Positions 27,664-36,503 of a stretch of 64,000 bases of DNA are shown piece after piece. Position 1 is the stretch's first letter; the number at the start of each line of letters is the position of its first letter. The stretch is from the NCBI GenBank assembly GCA_002351725.1, contig DEHD01000040.1, positions 47,597 through 111,596 on the forward strand, given 5' to 3'. The notes beneath the pieces were generated by a model. It searched no databases. It saw nothing but the letters and a program-made list of their open reading frames with translations, and was not told the origin of the DNA. Position numbers and translations under genes: made by a program. Origin of the DNA: Prevotella sp. UBA2809 (lineage in GTDB: Bacteria; Bacteroidota; Bacteroidia; Bacteroidales; Bacteroidaceae).

Positions 27664-28983
27664 ATGTTAACACTGAAACTCATCAATGAGGAAACAGAAC
27701 GCGTAATCCGCGGATTGGAGAAGAAACACTTTGCTGGCGCTAAAGAGGCTATCGATAATGTCCTGGCCATTGATAAGCGTCGTCGTGAGGCTCAGCAGGA
27801 GCTTGACAAATGCCTTAACGAACAGAAGCAGCTGTCTGGCCAGATTGGCCGTCTGATGAAGGAAGGCAAGAAAGACGAGGCCGAGCAGGTTAAGACACAG
27901 GTAGCACAGCTTAAGGAGAAGTCAAAGGAGATGGACGAGGTTATGGCTAAGGCCCAGGAAGAGATGACCACATTGCTTTGTCAGATTCCAAACATTCCTT
28001 ACGACGAAGTTCCCGAGGGACGTGCCGCAGAGGACAATCACGTAGTAAAGAGCAACCTTAAGGAGTGTACAGCCAATGATACAGTAGGCAACTGGGATGT
28101 TAACCCAAAACTGGGTATTGCAAATCCCCTGCCCCACTGGGAGCTTGCTAAGAAATATAACCTCATCGACTTTGATCTGGGTGTAAAGATTACTGGTGCC
28201 GGATTCCCTGTTTATATTGGTAAGGGAGCCCGCCTGCAGCGTGCACTCATCAACTTCTTCCTCGACGAGGCCCGCAAGAGCGGATATACAGAGATTATGC
28301 CTCCTACAGTAGTTAATGCTGCATCAGGCTATGGTACAGGTCAGCTGCCTGATAAGGAAGGCCAGATGTATCACTGCGAGGTTGACGATTTCTATCTCAT
28401 CCCAACAGCTGAGGTTCCTGTTACCAACATCTACCGCGACGTAATCCTTGACGAAAAGGATCTGCCTATCAAGAACTGCGCTTACACAGAGTGTTTCCGT
28501 CGTGAGGCTGGTAGCTATGGTAAGGACGTTCGCGGACTGAACCGCCTGCATGAGTTCTCTAAGATTGAGATTGTTCGCATCGACAAGCCAGAACACTCAA
28601 AGGAGAGTCATAAGGAAATGTTGGAGCACGTTGAGGGTCTTCTCAAAAAGTTAGAGCTTCCCTATCGTATTCTGCTGTTATGTGGTGGTGATCAGAGCTT
28701 TACAAGCGCTATCTGCTACGACTTCGAGGTATACTCTGAGGCTCAGGGACGCTGGCTCGAGGTATCATCAGTATCTAACTTCGATACCTATCAGGCCAAC
28801 CGTCTGAAGTGTCGTTATCGCAATAGCGAGACCAAGAAGACCGAGCTCTGCCACACCTTGAATGGTTCAGCTCTGGCTCTGCCAAGAATCGTTGCCGCTC
28901 TGCTGGAGAACAACCAGACTGAGAATGGCATTAAGGTTCCAGCAGCTCTCGTTCCCTATATGGGTTGCGACATCATCGACTAA
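27664..28983 (+). CDS. serS: Seryl-tRNA synthetase
   Basis: 439 residues, class II synthetase charging tRNA-Ser. The N-terminal ~110 residues form the long coiled-coil arm that binds the tRNA extra arm. Motif 2 is ECFRREAGSYGKDVRGLNRLHEFSKIEIV, and motif 3 lies in LCHTLNGSALALPRIVAALLENNQ. Preceded by its own promoter. Confidence 0.97.
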   Translation: MLTLKLINEETERVIRGLEKKHFAGAKEAIDNVLAIDKRRREAQQELDKCLNEQKQLSGQIGRLMKEGKKDEAEQVKTQVAQLKEKSKEMDEVMAKAQEEMTTLLCQIPNIPYDEVPEGRAAEDNHVVKSNLKECTANDTVGNWDVNPKLGIANPLPHWELAKKYNLIDFDLGVKITGAGFPVYIGKGARLQRALINFFLDEARKSGYTEIMPPTVVNAASGYGTGQLPDKEGQMYHCEVDDFYLIPTAEVPVTNIYRDVILDEKDLPIKNCAYTECFRREAGSYGKDVRGLNRLHEFSKIEIVRIDKPEHSKESHKEMLEHVEGLLKKLELPYRILLLCGGDQSFTSAICYDFEVYSEAQGRWLEVSSVSNFDTYQANRLKCRYRNSETKKTELCHTLNGSALALPRIVAALLENNQTENGIKVPAALVPYMGCDIID

Positions 28984-29006
28984 CCAATTCACTAAAAACA
29001 AATATT

Positions 29007-29651
29007 ATGGACAAAGAAAAAAAATTCGTCATCACGATTAATCGTGAGTTAGGTAGCGGAGGCCGTACTGTTGGCAGAAAGCTGGCAGAGAAACTTGGCG
29101 TTCCCTACTATGACAAACTACTCATCCAGTCTCTACAAGAGAAGTACAATCTAACTGTCGATGAAATTGAAAAAAAGAAAGGCAATAAACATCCATGGTT
29201 GACCTATCTGAAGAACGCCTTTGTATCTATCAATCAGAACAAAGACGAACTTTGGTACTATCAGATGGTAAACGGAGAGCAGGGCGACATGGTTACAAGT
29301 GAAGATATGTTCAAGGTAGAGCAACAGATTCTGAAATCAGTTGCCGAAGAACAGTCGTGCATCATAGCAGGCCGTTCCGGATTCCATATCTTCGCCAACC
29401 ACCCTAACCACCTGAGCATCATGATCCAGGCTTCGATGGAATATCGCATCGAGCGCGTCATGAAGAAACAGGGATTGAGTCGTGAACAAGCAGAGAAGGC
29501 TATTAAGCATGTAGACAAAATGCGTGAGAATTATGTCAAGAAGTACACTGGCAAATCTCGTTACGACACCCGAAACTACAACCTTGTTATCAACATGGAT
29601 GGCAAAACCGAGGACGAAGCTGTTAACTTGATTCTCAGCTATATCGGATAA
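29007..29651 (+). CDS. Cytidylate kinase-like family protein
   Basis: 214 residues from ATG 29007. An in-frame upstream TTG within serS is unlikely to be used. The N-terminus VITINRELGSGGRTVGRKLAEKLGVPYYDK is a P-loop-like kinase start of the family annotated as cytidylate-kinase-like. ESLVIAGRSGF-type segment CIIAGRSGFHIF and VMKKQGLSREQAEKAIKHVDKMRENYVKKY follow. True CMP kinase activity is not established; these proteins are additional to Cmk. Sits between serS and the SudB/SudA fusion. Confidence 0.8.
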   Translation: MDKEKKFVITINRELGSGGRTVGRKLAEKLGVPYYDKLLIQSLQEKYNLTVDEIEKKKGNKHPWLTYLKNAFVSINQNKDELWYYQMVNGEQGDMVTSEDMFKVEQQILKSVAEEQSCIIAGRSGFHIFANHPNHLSIMIQASMEYRIERVMKKQGLSREQAEKAIKHVDKMRENYVKKYTGKSRYDTRNYNLVINMDGKTEDEAVNLILSYIG

Positions 29652-29690
29652 GTGCTAAGCCCCGTACTTAAATAAATAAATATAATTATC

Positions 29691-32051
29691 ATGAACAAAA
29701 TCGTTAGAAAGGAGCAGTTCTCTGAGAAGGTTTTCCTCTTCGAGATTGAAGCTCCACTGATCGCCAAGAGCCGCAAGGCTGGCAACTTTGTGATAGTGCG
29801 TATTGGCAAGAAAGGTGAGCGCATGCCACTTACCATTGCCGCTGCCGACATCGACAAAGGCACCATCACATTGGTAGTCCAGATGGTTGGACTCTCGTCG
29901 AAGAAACTCTGTGCTCTGAACGTAGGCGACTACGTGACGGATGTGGTTGGTCCTCTTGGTAATCCCACCAAGATCGAGAACTACGGAACAGTGGTATGTG
30001 CTGGTGGCGGACTGGGTGTTGCACCCATGCTGCCTATCATCCAGGCACTTAAGGCCGCTGGCAACCGTGTACTCTCAGTAATGGCCGGACGCTCTAAAGA
30101 CCTTATCATCCTTGAAGACAAGGTACGCGAGAGTAGTGACGAGGTGATCATCATGACCGACGACGGTAGCTACGGCGAGAAAGGCGTAGTAACCGTTGGT
30201 ATCGAGAAGTTTATCGAACAAGAGCCACACGTGGATAAGGTATTCGCCATTGGCCCTCCAATCATGATGAAGTTCTCTAACCTTACAGCTCAGAAGCACA
30301 ACATCCCTTGCGAGGTATCGCTCAACACCATCATGGTTGACGGTACAGGTATGTGCGGTGCATGCCGACTCACCATCGGAGGCAAGACAAAATTCGTCTG
30401 CATCGATGGACCAGAGTTCGACGGAGCCTTGGTTGATTGGGACGAGATGTTCAAACGTATGGGCACTTTCAAGCGCGAAGAGCAGGAAGAGCTGGCTCAC
30501 TACGAGGAGCACTTGGATAGCCTTAATACCGAAGAGAAAGCTTCTGCTAAGACTACCGATGTTGTAATGGATGCGGATCCTACTAACGATAGTATCGAGG
30601 TACTTACCGATCGTAACGCACCTTGGCGCAAAGAGCTCCAGCAGAGCATGAAGCCAAAGGAGCGTACACAGATAGCACGTGTCATCATGCCAGAGCTAGA
30701 CCCTGTTTATCGTGCAACAACACGTACTGAAGAGGTTAACATCGGACTGACAAAGGAGATGGCTATGACCGAGGCCAAGCGTTGTCTCGACTGCGCTAAG
30801 CCAAGTTGTGTCGAGGGATGTCCTGTAAACATTAATATTCCATCGTTCATCAAGAATATCGAGCGTGGTCAGTTCCTGGCTGCAGCCAAGGTTCTTAAGA
30901 ACACTTCTGCCCTACCTGCTGTATGCGGACGTGTTTGTCCTCAGGAGAAGCAGTGTGAGAGCAAGTGTATCCATCTTAAGATGAACGAGCCCGCTGTGGC
31001 TATCGGATATCTGGAGCGTTTTGCTGCCGACTTTGAGCGCGAGAGCGGAAATATCTCTCTTCCAGAGATTGCACCTGCCAATGGCATCAAGATTGCCGTT
31101 GTAGGTTCTGGTCCTGCCGGACTGAGCTTTGCTGGCGATATGGTTAAGAAGGGCTACGATGTTTACGTGTTCGAGGCTCTGCATGAGATTGGCGGTGTTC
31201 TGAAGTACGGTATTCCAGAGTTCCGTCTTCCAAATAAGATTGTAGACGTTGAAATTGAGAACCTCGCCAAGATGGGCGTTCACTTCCAGACCGACGTAAT
31301 CGTTGGTAAGACCATTAGTGTAGAACAGCTTGAGAAGCAAGGCTTCAAGGGAATCTTTGTTGGCTCTGGTGCTGGTCTGCCTAATTTCATGAATATTCCA
31401 GGTGAGAACAGCATCAACATCATGTCATCAAATGAGTATCTTACTCGTGTAAACCTGATGGATGCTGCCAACCCAACAACCGACACCCCACTTAATCCAG
31501 CCAAGAGTGTACTCGTAGTTGGTGGTGGTAATACAGCTATGGACTCTTGCCGTACAGCCAAGCGCCTGGGAGCCGATGTTACATTGGTTTATCGCCGAAG
31601 TGAGGTTGAGATGCCAGCCCGTCTCGAGGAGGTTAAGCATGCTAAGGAAGAGGGAATCAAGTTCCTCACACTGCATAATCCTATCGAGTACATTGCCGAT
31701 GAGCAGGGAGCTGTAAAGCAAGCCGTTCTGCAGGTGATGGAGCTTGGCGAGCCCGACGCATCAGGTCGTCGCAGCCCTGTTCCTGTTGAGGGCAAGACTG
31801 TTACACTCGATGTCGATCAGGTAATCGTAGCCGTTGGTGTATCTCCTAACCCATTGGTACCAAAGAGTATTGAGGGATTGGAGCTTGGTCGCAAAAACAC
31901 TATCGCTGTAAGCGAGGAGATGCAGTCAAGCCGAAAGGAGATCTTCGCTGGTGGCGACATCGTGCGTGGTGGTGCAACGGTAATTCTCGCCATGGGCGAT
32001 GGACGTCGTGCCGCATTGAATATGGATAAGCATCTTCGTGGAGAAGCTTAA
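29691..32051 (+). CDS. SudB/SudA-type fusion (FNR-like subunit + GltD-like oxidoreductase)
   Basis: 786 residues, two proteins fused. Residues ~1-275 resemble the FAD/[2Fe-2S] electron-transfer subunit of dihydroorotate dehydrogenase B or NfnA: GGGLGVAPMLPIIQAL and a cysteine cluster in GTGMCGACRLTIGGKTKFVCIDGPEFDG. Residues ~330-786 resemble glutamate synthase small subunit/NfnB: CLDCAKPSCVEGCPVNINIP, CGRVCPQEKQCESKC for Fe-S clusters, FAD site VVGSGPAGLSFAGDM, NADPH site VVGGGNTAMDSCRTAKRLGA. Such proteins bifurcate or transfer electrons between NADH, NADPH and ferredoxin. Annotated elsewhere as DHOD B subunit/glutamate synthase; the Nfn-like role is the better guess. Confidence 0.88.
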   Translation: MNKIVRKEQFSEKVFLFEIEAPLIAKSRKAGNFVIVRIGKKGERMPLTIAAADIDKGTITLVVQMVGLSSKKLCALNVGDYVTDVVGPLGNPTKIENYGTVVCAGGGLGVAPMLPIIQALKAAGNRVLSVMAGRSKDLIILEDKVRESSDEVIIMTDDGSYGEKGVVTVGIEKFIEQEPHVDKVFAIGPPIMMKFSNLTAQKHNIPCEVSLNTIMVDGTGMCGACRLTIGGKTKFVCIDGPEFDGALVDWDEMFKRMGTFKREEQEELAHYEEHLDSLNTEEKASAKTTDVVMDADPTNDSIEVLTDRNAPWRKELQQSMKPKERTQIARVIMPELDPVYRATTRTEEVNIGLTKEMAMTEAKRCLDCAKPSCVEGCPVNINIPSFIKNIERGQFLAAAKVLKNTSALPAVCGRVCPQEKQCESKCIHLKMNEPAVAIGYLERFAADFERESGNISLPEIAPANGIKIAVVGSGPAGLSFAGDMVKKGYDVYVFEALHEIGGVLKYGIPEFRLPNKIVDVEIENLAKMGVHFQTDVIVGKTISVEQLEKQGFKGIFVGSGAGLPNFMNIPGENSINIMSSNEYLTRVNLMDAANPTTDTPLNPAKSVLVVGGGNTAMDSCRTAKRLGADVTLVYRRSEVEMPARLEEVKHAKEEGIKFLTLHNPIEYIADEQGAVKQAVLQVMELGEPDASGRRSPVPVEGKTVTLDVDQVIVAVGVSPNPLVPKSIEGLELGRKNTIAVSEEMQSSRKEIFAGGDIVRGGATVILAMGDGRRAALNMDKHLRGEA

Positions 32052-32802
32052 TGACGATAAAGAGAGCCGTCGCCTGTGGCATCGTTTAAACGAGCGATTT
32101 GTCAAGGCGATGGCTACTTATCATCTTATAGAAGATGATGACCACATACTTGTGGGCTTATCAGGTGGTAAGGACTCTCTCCTACTACTCGAACTTCTGG
32201 CTCGCCGTTCACGCATTTCTCACCCACGATTCAAGGTTGAGGCGCTACATGTAAGGATGGAGAACATCCACTACGAGACCGACACAAGCTATCTGCAGCA
32301 GTTCTGCGACAATCTCGGTGTGACGCTACATGTTAAGACGACAAGCTTCGAGGTAGGTGAAGCAGAGAATGGTAAAGATGCACGCCGACAGAAACAGCCA
32401 TGTTTCCTGTGTTCGTGGAATCGTCGCAAGCAGATGTTCAATCTGGCTCAAGAGCTTGGTTGTAACAAGATTGCTTTAGGACATCATCAGGACGACCTGC
32501 TGCACACGGCACTGATGAACCTCACCTTCCAAGGACGGTTCGACACAATGCCTGCACTACTCAAAATGCGCAAGATGCCACTTTCCATCATCCGTCCGCT
32601 GTGTATGATTGAAGAGAAGGACATCAAGACCTACGCAACGCTGCAGGGATACCAGAAGCAGCAAAAGCTCTGCCCTTACGAGACAAACTCGCATCGTGCA
32701 GACATAAAGGAAATCTACGACGCAATAGAGCGCATGAATCCCGAGGCTCGATACAGCATGTGGAATGCGCTTAATGCCGACAACAAACTGATAGAAGAAT
32801 AA
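32038..32802 (+). CDS. ttcA: TtcA-family tRNA 2-thiolation protein
   Basis: 254 residues, GTG start overlapping the previous stop by 14 bases. PP-loop ATP pyrophosphatase VGLSGGKDSLLLLELLA, and the cysteine pair QPCFLCSWNRRKQMF typical of TtcA, which adds sulfur to C32 of some tRNAs with a [4Fe-4S] cluster. IALGHHQDDLLHTALMNLTFQGRFDTMP also fits. A third cysteine appears at KLCPYE. Substrate position inferred from family. Confidence 0.86.
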   Translation: MEKLNDDKESRRLWHRLNERFVKAMATYHLIEDDDHILVGLSGGKDSLLLLELLARRSRISHPRFKVEALHVRMENIHYETDTSYLQQFCDNLGVTLHVKTTSFEVGEAENGKDARRQKQPCFLCSWNRRKQMFNLAQELGCNKIALGHHQDDLLHTALMNLTFQGRFDTMPALLKMRKMPLSIIRPLCMIEEKDIKTYATLQGYQKQQKLCPYETNSHRADIKEIYDAIERMNPEARYSMWNALNADNKLIEE

Positions 32803-32804
32803 AT

Positions 32805-33941
32805 ATGAACCTGAGGAAGATTACGATACTTTTACTGGCTATACTGCTGTCGCTACCGATGGCAGCACAGAAACGCAAGCGCAACACAAAACCAAAGCCA
32901 GCACCTGTAGTTGAAGAGCCACAGGAAGATCCTCGCATTACAAATATGCGCGAGATGACCCAACAGATAATTATCGTTGACAGTATCGTAGTAAACAAGG
33001 ACCAGTTCCTGGCATCCATCCGTCTGTCGTCAGAGTGCGGTCAGTTAATGAATACCGGAGCTTTCTTCCGTAATCAGTTGCAAGGCACACTCTATCTCAA
33101 TGAGATGGGCAACAAGGTTTACTTCAGTCAGCCCGACGGCCATCAGCAGCAGCTATATACCGCCGACAAACTTGGTAACGAGTGGAGCAAACCACAACCA
33201 TTGCAGGGACTAAGCGAGGGCATCGACGAAGCCTCCTACCCCTTTATGCTAACCGATGGTCTTACCTTCTACTTTGCTGGTAAAGGTGAAGAGAGCATTG
33301 GTGGCTACGATATCTTTATGACCCGCTACGACTCACGTAGTGGAAGTTTCTTGAAACCCGAAAATATTGGCATGCCGTTCAACTCTGAGGCTAACGATTA
33401 TATGTATGCTATCGACGAGGCCAACCGTATAGGTTATTTTGTCAGCGATCGTCGCCAGCCTGAGGGAAAGGTATGCATCTATATTTTCATCCCATCAGAC
33501 ACTCGAAAGACTTACGACAACTCAAAATACACCGAGGAGCAGATTCGCAACTTCGCCGACATAGCCAGCATTGCCGACACATGGGGTAATGGTACTGAAC
33601 GTAAAGCGGCTCTCGACAGAATCAAGTCGAAATATGCTACCCACGACGTTCCTGGCCAACTGGTTAGTACAGGCGATGCCGCATCGGCAGTAGAGTTCCA
33701 CTCAAAAGAGGCTAACTCGTTGTATCAGAAGCTCTTGAAAGAGCAGAACGCTCTCGACATAGTTAACTCAAACCTCGATCTGTTGCGCCAAAAATATCAC
33801 AAGGCAAATGCCAGCGAGCGCAACAGCATGAAGAGCGAGATACTTAAACTTGAAGAGCAGGCCCTGCAGCTTAATACAAGCGTAAAACAGCTGACCAAGG
33901 CCACACGTAATGCAGAAATAAATAGTAAAAATCATAAATAA
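32805..33941 (+). CDS. Secreted PD40/beta-propeller-like protein
   Basis: 378 residues with signal peptide (MNLRKITILLLAILLSLPMAAQ). Middle part (~100-240) has repeated WD40-like PD40 strands: NKVYFSQPDGHQQQLYTADKLGNEWSKP, YPFMLTDGLTFYFAGKGEESIGGYDIFMTRYD, GYFVSDRRQPEGKVCIY. The C-terminal ~100 residues are helical and coiled-coil-like. PD40 domains occur in OmpA-linked periplasmic proteins in this phylum; no OmpA domain is present here. Starts 2 bases after ttcA. Function unknown. Confidence 0.75.
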   Translation: MNLRKITILLLAILLSLPMAAQKRKRNTKPKPAPVVEEPQEDPRITNMREMTQQIIIVDSIVVNKDQFLASIRLSSECGQLMNTGAFFRNQLQGTLYLNEMGNKVYFSQPDGHQQQLYTADKLGNEWSKPQPLQGLSEGIDEASYPFMLTDGLTFYFAGKGEESIGGYDIFMTRYDSRSGSFLKPENIGMPFNSEANDYMYAIDEANRIGYFVSDRRQPEGKVCIYIFIPSDTRKTYDNSKYTEEQIRNFADIASIADTWGNGTERKAALDRIKSKYATHDVPGQLVSTGDAASAVEFHSKEANSLYQKLLKEQNALDIVNSNLDLLRQKYHKANASERNSMKSEILKLEEQALQLNTSVKQLTKATRNAEINSKNHK

Positions 33942-33951
33942 GAATAAGTCT

Positions 33952-34824
33952 ATGAAGAAGAAATTCCCCGAATCAGAATTGATTATCAATGCCGATGGTT
34001 CATGTTTCCATCTGCATCTTAAGCCAGAGCAGTTGGCCGACAAGGTAGTGCTTGTTGGTGATCCTGCCCGCGTCGACACCGTTGCAGCCCACTTCGACTC
34101 AAAGGAGTGCGAGGTTAGCAGCCGCGAGTTCCACACCATCACTGGTATGTATAAAGGCAAGCGCATCACCGTACAGAGTCACGGTATCGGATGCGATAAC
34201 ATCGACATCGTAGCAAACGAGCTTGATACACTCGCTAACATTGATTATAACACCCGCGAAGAAAAGGCCGAGCACCGCACACTCACAATGGTTCGCATCG
34301 GAACATGTGGCGGTTTGCAGCCCAACACCCCTACTGGCTGTTTCGTGGCAAGTGTAAAGAGCATCGGTTTCGATGGTCTGCTTAACTACTACGCCGACCG
34401 TAATAAAGTGTGCGACCTGAAGCTTGAAGAGGCTTTCAAACAGCACATGCAGTGGAATCCCATAAAGGGAGCTCCATACGTTTCTGTTGCTGATGCCGAG
34501 CTTATCGACCGCATTGCCAAGGATGATATGGTTCGTGGCTACACCATCTCATGTGGAGGATTCTATGGTCCTCAGGGCCGTGTGCTGCGTGCCAACATTG
34601 AGGATCCTAAGCAGAACGAGAAGATTGAGAGCTTTGAGTACGACGGCATGAAAATCAGCAACTTCGAGATGGAGTCTTCTGCTCTTGCTGGAATGGCTTC
34701 TCTGCTTGGTCATCGCGCCATGACCTGCTGTATGGTTATCGCCAACCGCTACGCCCAGAAGATGAACACTGAATACAAGAACAGTATCGATACACTCATC
34801 GAAAAAGTACTTGAGCGTATTTAA
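33952..34824 (+). CDS. Nucleoside phosphorylase (uridine phosphorylase-like)
   Basis: 290 residues, NP-I family. VVLVGDPARVDTVAAHFDS is the phosphate-binding start, VRIGTCGGLQPNTPTG the central motif, and ISNFEMESSALAGMASLLGHRAMTCCMVIANR the ribose-binding Met-Glu motif. Cleaves a nucleoside to base and ribose 1-phosphate; the Bacteroidota form is usually called uridine phosphorylase, but purine specificity cannot be excluded. Followed by the heptamer block that contains its own stop codon and the mnmE start. Confidence 0.88.
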   Translation: MKKKFPESELIINADGSCFHLHLKPEQLADKVVLVGDPARVDTVAAHFDSKECEVSSREFHTITGMYKGKRITVQSHGIGCDNIDIVANELDTLANIDYNTREEKAEHRTLTMVRIGTCGGLQPNTPTGCFVASVKSIGFDGLLNYYADRNKVCDLKLEEAFKQHMQWNPIKGAPYVSVADAELIDRIAKDDMVRGYTISCGGFYGPQGRVLRANIEDPKQNEKIESFEYDGMKISNFEMESSALAGMASLLGHRAMTCCMVIANRYAQKMNTEYKNSIDTLIEKVLERI

Positions 34825-34847
34825 TTTTTAATGTTTAATCTTTAATG
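34820..34847 (+). repeat. Four tandem heptamers spanning stop and start codons
   Basis: TTTAATT, TTTAATG, TTTAATC, TTTAATG. The first holds the TAA of the phosphorylase gene and the last holds the ATG of mnmE. Each contains TAA in a different phase. Confidence 0.75.
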
Positions 34848-36191
34848 TCAGTCGATACAATCTGTGCACTTGCCACTGCTCCAGGTGGCGCTATCGGAAT
34901 TATAAGAATCTCAGGTCCTCAGGCACTTGAGATTCTTTCTCGCGTATTTACAAAAGACGTCTCTGCCGCTCCAGCCAACACCATTCACTATGGGCATATA
35001 AAGAACGGAGCCGAGATTGTAGACGAGGTAATGGCGAGTGTGTTCCGAGCCCCCCACTCTTACACGGGTGAGGATAGTGTAGAGATTAGCTGTCATGGTT
35101 CGCGATATATACTAAACAAAGTACTAAATCTGCTGATAGCCGAAGGTTGCCGACAGGCTGGTCCGGGCGAGTTTACCCAGCGAGCATACCTTAACGGCAA
35201 GATGGACCTGAGTCAAGCCGAGGCTGTAGCCGACCTCATAGCCTCAACCAATCAGGCCACCCACCAGATAGCCATGAGTCAGTTGCGCGGTCACTTCTCT
35301 TCAAAGTTGGCTCAGCTCCGCGAGCAACTACTCAAGCTCACATCACTCTTGGAACTCGAGCTTGATTTCTCTGACCACGAAGATCTGGAGTTTGCTGATC
35401 GCAGCGAGCTAATGGAACTTACAAAAACTATTGACAATCACATCACTCACTTGTCTAATAGTTTTGAAACAGGTCAGGCCATCAAGCAAGGCATCCCTGT
35501 AGCCATTGTGGGCAAGACTAACGTTGGCAAGTCAACCCTACTTAATCGTTTATTAAAAGATGATCGTGCCATCGTGAGTGATGTTCATGGTACCACCCGA
35601 GACACCATCGAGGACACTATCGATATCAAAGGTATCACTTTCCGTTTCATAGATACAGCTGGTATCCGTCAAACACAAGACGAGGTTGAGCAGATAGGCA
35701 TCACTCGTACCTACGCAGCTATCGACAAGGCTCGTATCGTGCTTTGGCTTATTGATAGCGAGCCTTCAATAAAAGAAATTAACGACATATTGCAACGCAC
35801 TGATAATAAAAAACTTATCGTCATCAAAAACAAATCCGACAAGGCGGATAACAATAGTTATAATTCGTTAAAACTCCCATTTATCTCTATCAGTGCAAAG
35901 TTTGGCAAAGGGATTGAAGAATTAGAGCAAGCCATCTACGAGGCTGCAGACATCCCTACTCTCACAGAGAACGACATCATCGTTACCAACGCCCGTCATT
36001 ACGAAGCTTTGGTTCGTGCCCACGAGCACATTCAGCGAGTCATCGATGGTCTACAGATGCAGTTAAGCGGTGATCTTCTTTCTGAAGACCTCCGTCTTAC
36101 CCTTGACACTCTCGCCGAGATTACCGGCGGTCAGATCACCCCCAATGAAGTTTTAGGAAATATCTTTAAAAACTTCTGCGTGGGAAAGTAA
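34845..36191 (+). CDS. mnmE: tRNA modification GTPase MnmE
   Basis: 448 residues. With MnmG it makes the 5-carboxymethylaminomethyl group on wobble uridine. N-terminal folate-binding domain (ICALATAPGGAIGIIRISG), helical domain, inserted GTPase domain with G1 IVGKTNVGKSTLLNRLL, G2 HGTTRDTIEDTI, G3 DTAGIRQT, G4 KNKSD, and the catalytic C-terminal FCVGK (CxGK). The 3' end is intact. The mobile region begins immediately after, and the bases encoding CVGK recur at 53596-53610. Confidence 0.96.
   Translation: MSVDTICALATAPGGAIGIIRISGPQALEILSRVFTKDVSAAPANTIHYGHIKNGAEIVDEVMASVFRAPHSYTGEDSVEISCHGSRYILNKVLNLLIAEGCRQAGPGEFTQRAYLNGKMDLSQAEAVADLIASTNQATHQIAMSQLRGHFSSKLAQLREQLLKLTSLLELELDFSDHEDLEFADRSELMELTKTIDNHITHLSNSFETGQAIKQGIPVAIVGKTNVGKSTLLNRLLKDDRAIVSDVHGTTRDTIEDTIDIKGITFRFIDTAGIRQTQDEVEQIGITRTYAAIDKARIVLWLIDSEPSIKEINDILQRTDNKKLIVIKNKSDKADNNSYNSLKLPFISISAKFGKGIEELEQAIYEAADIPTLTENDIIVTNARHYEALVRAHEHIQRVIDGLQMQLSGDLLSEDLRLTLDTLAEITGGQITPNEVLGNIFKNFCVGK
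36177..36187 (+). repeat. Candidate attL: mnmE 3' end
   Basis: TGCGTGGGAAA, the last full codons of mnmE, repeated in the same orientation at 53596-53606 where it again reads CVGK-stop. The tyrosine recombinase gene lies 2 kb inside. Integration at the mnmE 3' end is known for SGI1-type islands. Confidence 0.5.
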
Positions 36192-36267
36192 AATACGATT
36201 AACGGTCATCACTCGATATTACAAGATATGACATAAATCGTTTATTTCCAAGCAATTCCACACTCGC

Positions 36268-36303
36268 AATATCATCAGCGTTAATCGTTGATGATATTTT
36301 TTT
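36268..36303 (+). terminator. Terminator after mnmE
   Basis: AATATCATCAGCG (36268-36280) pairs with CGTTGATGATATT after a six-base loop, then a run of T to 36303. Confidence 0.85.
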
Positions 36304-36312
36304 CGCTCATTT

Positions 36313-36346
36313 TTGTACGTTATTTGTACGTTTGGGAAAATCCCAA
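36313..36346. repeat. TTTGTACGTT direct repeat and adjoining 6-bp inverted repeat
   Basis: TTTGTACGTTA and TTTGTACGTTT in near tandem, followed by TTGGGA-AAA-TCCCAA (36332-36346). Directly precedes the 10-bp repeats. Confidence 0.6.
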
Positions 36347-36348
36347 CG

Positions 36349-36471
36349 TTGGCACATGCTCACTCAATGTCTCCGACTGGCACGCATTGGACACCATTGG
36401 ATTGCTAACCGATGTCTCACCTTGGCACACGTTGGACACATTTGGACACATTTAGACAGACTTGGACAGAA
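36349..36471. repeat. 10-bp tandem repeats (1 + 3 + 5 units)
   Basis: Consensus TTGGACACAT. Group 1: TTGGCACATG (36349-36358). Group 2: CTGGCACGCA, TTGGACACCA, TTGGATTGCT (36377-36406). Group 3: TTGGCACACG, TTGGACACAT, TTGGACACAT, TTAGACAGAC, TTGGACAGAA (36422-36471). The 10-base period matches one helical turn. The gene starting at 36504 encodes seven HTH units. Confidence 0.7.
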
Positions 36472-36503
36472 AACAGGTGTAATAACATACAAAAATAGGA
36501 TAT

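Noticed and set aside
36349..36471. CRISPR-like array
   Set aside because: Units are only 10 bases, adjacent with no spacers, and no cas gene is present.
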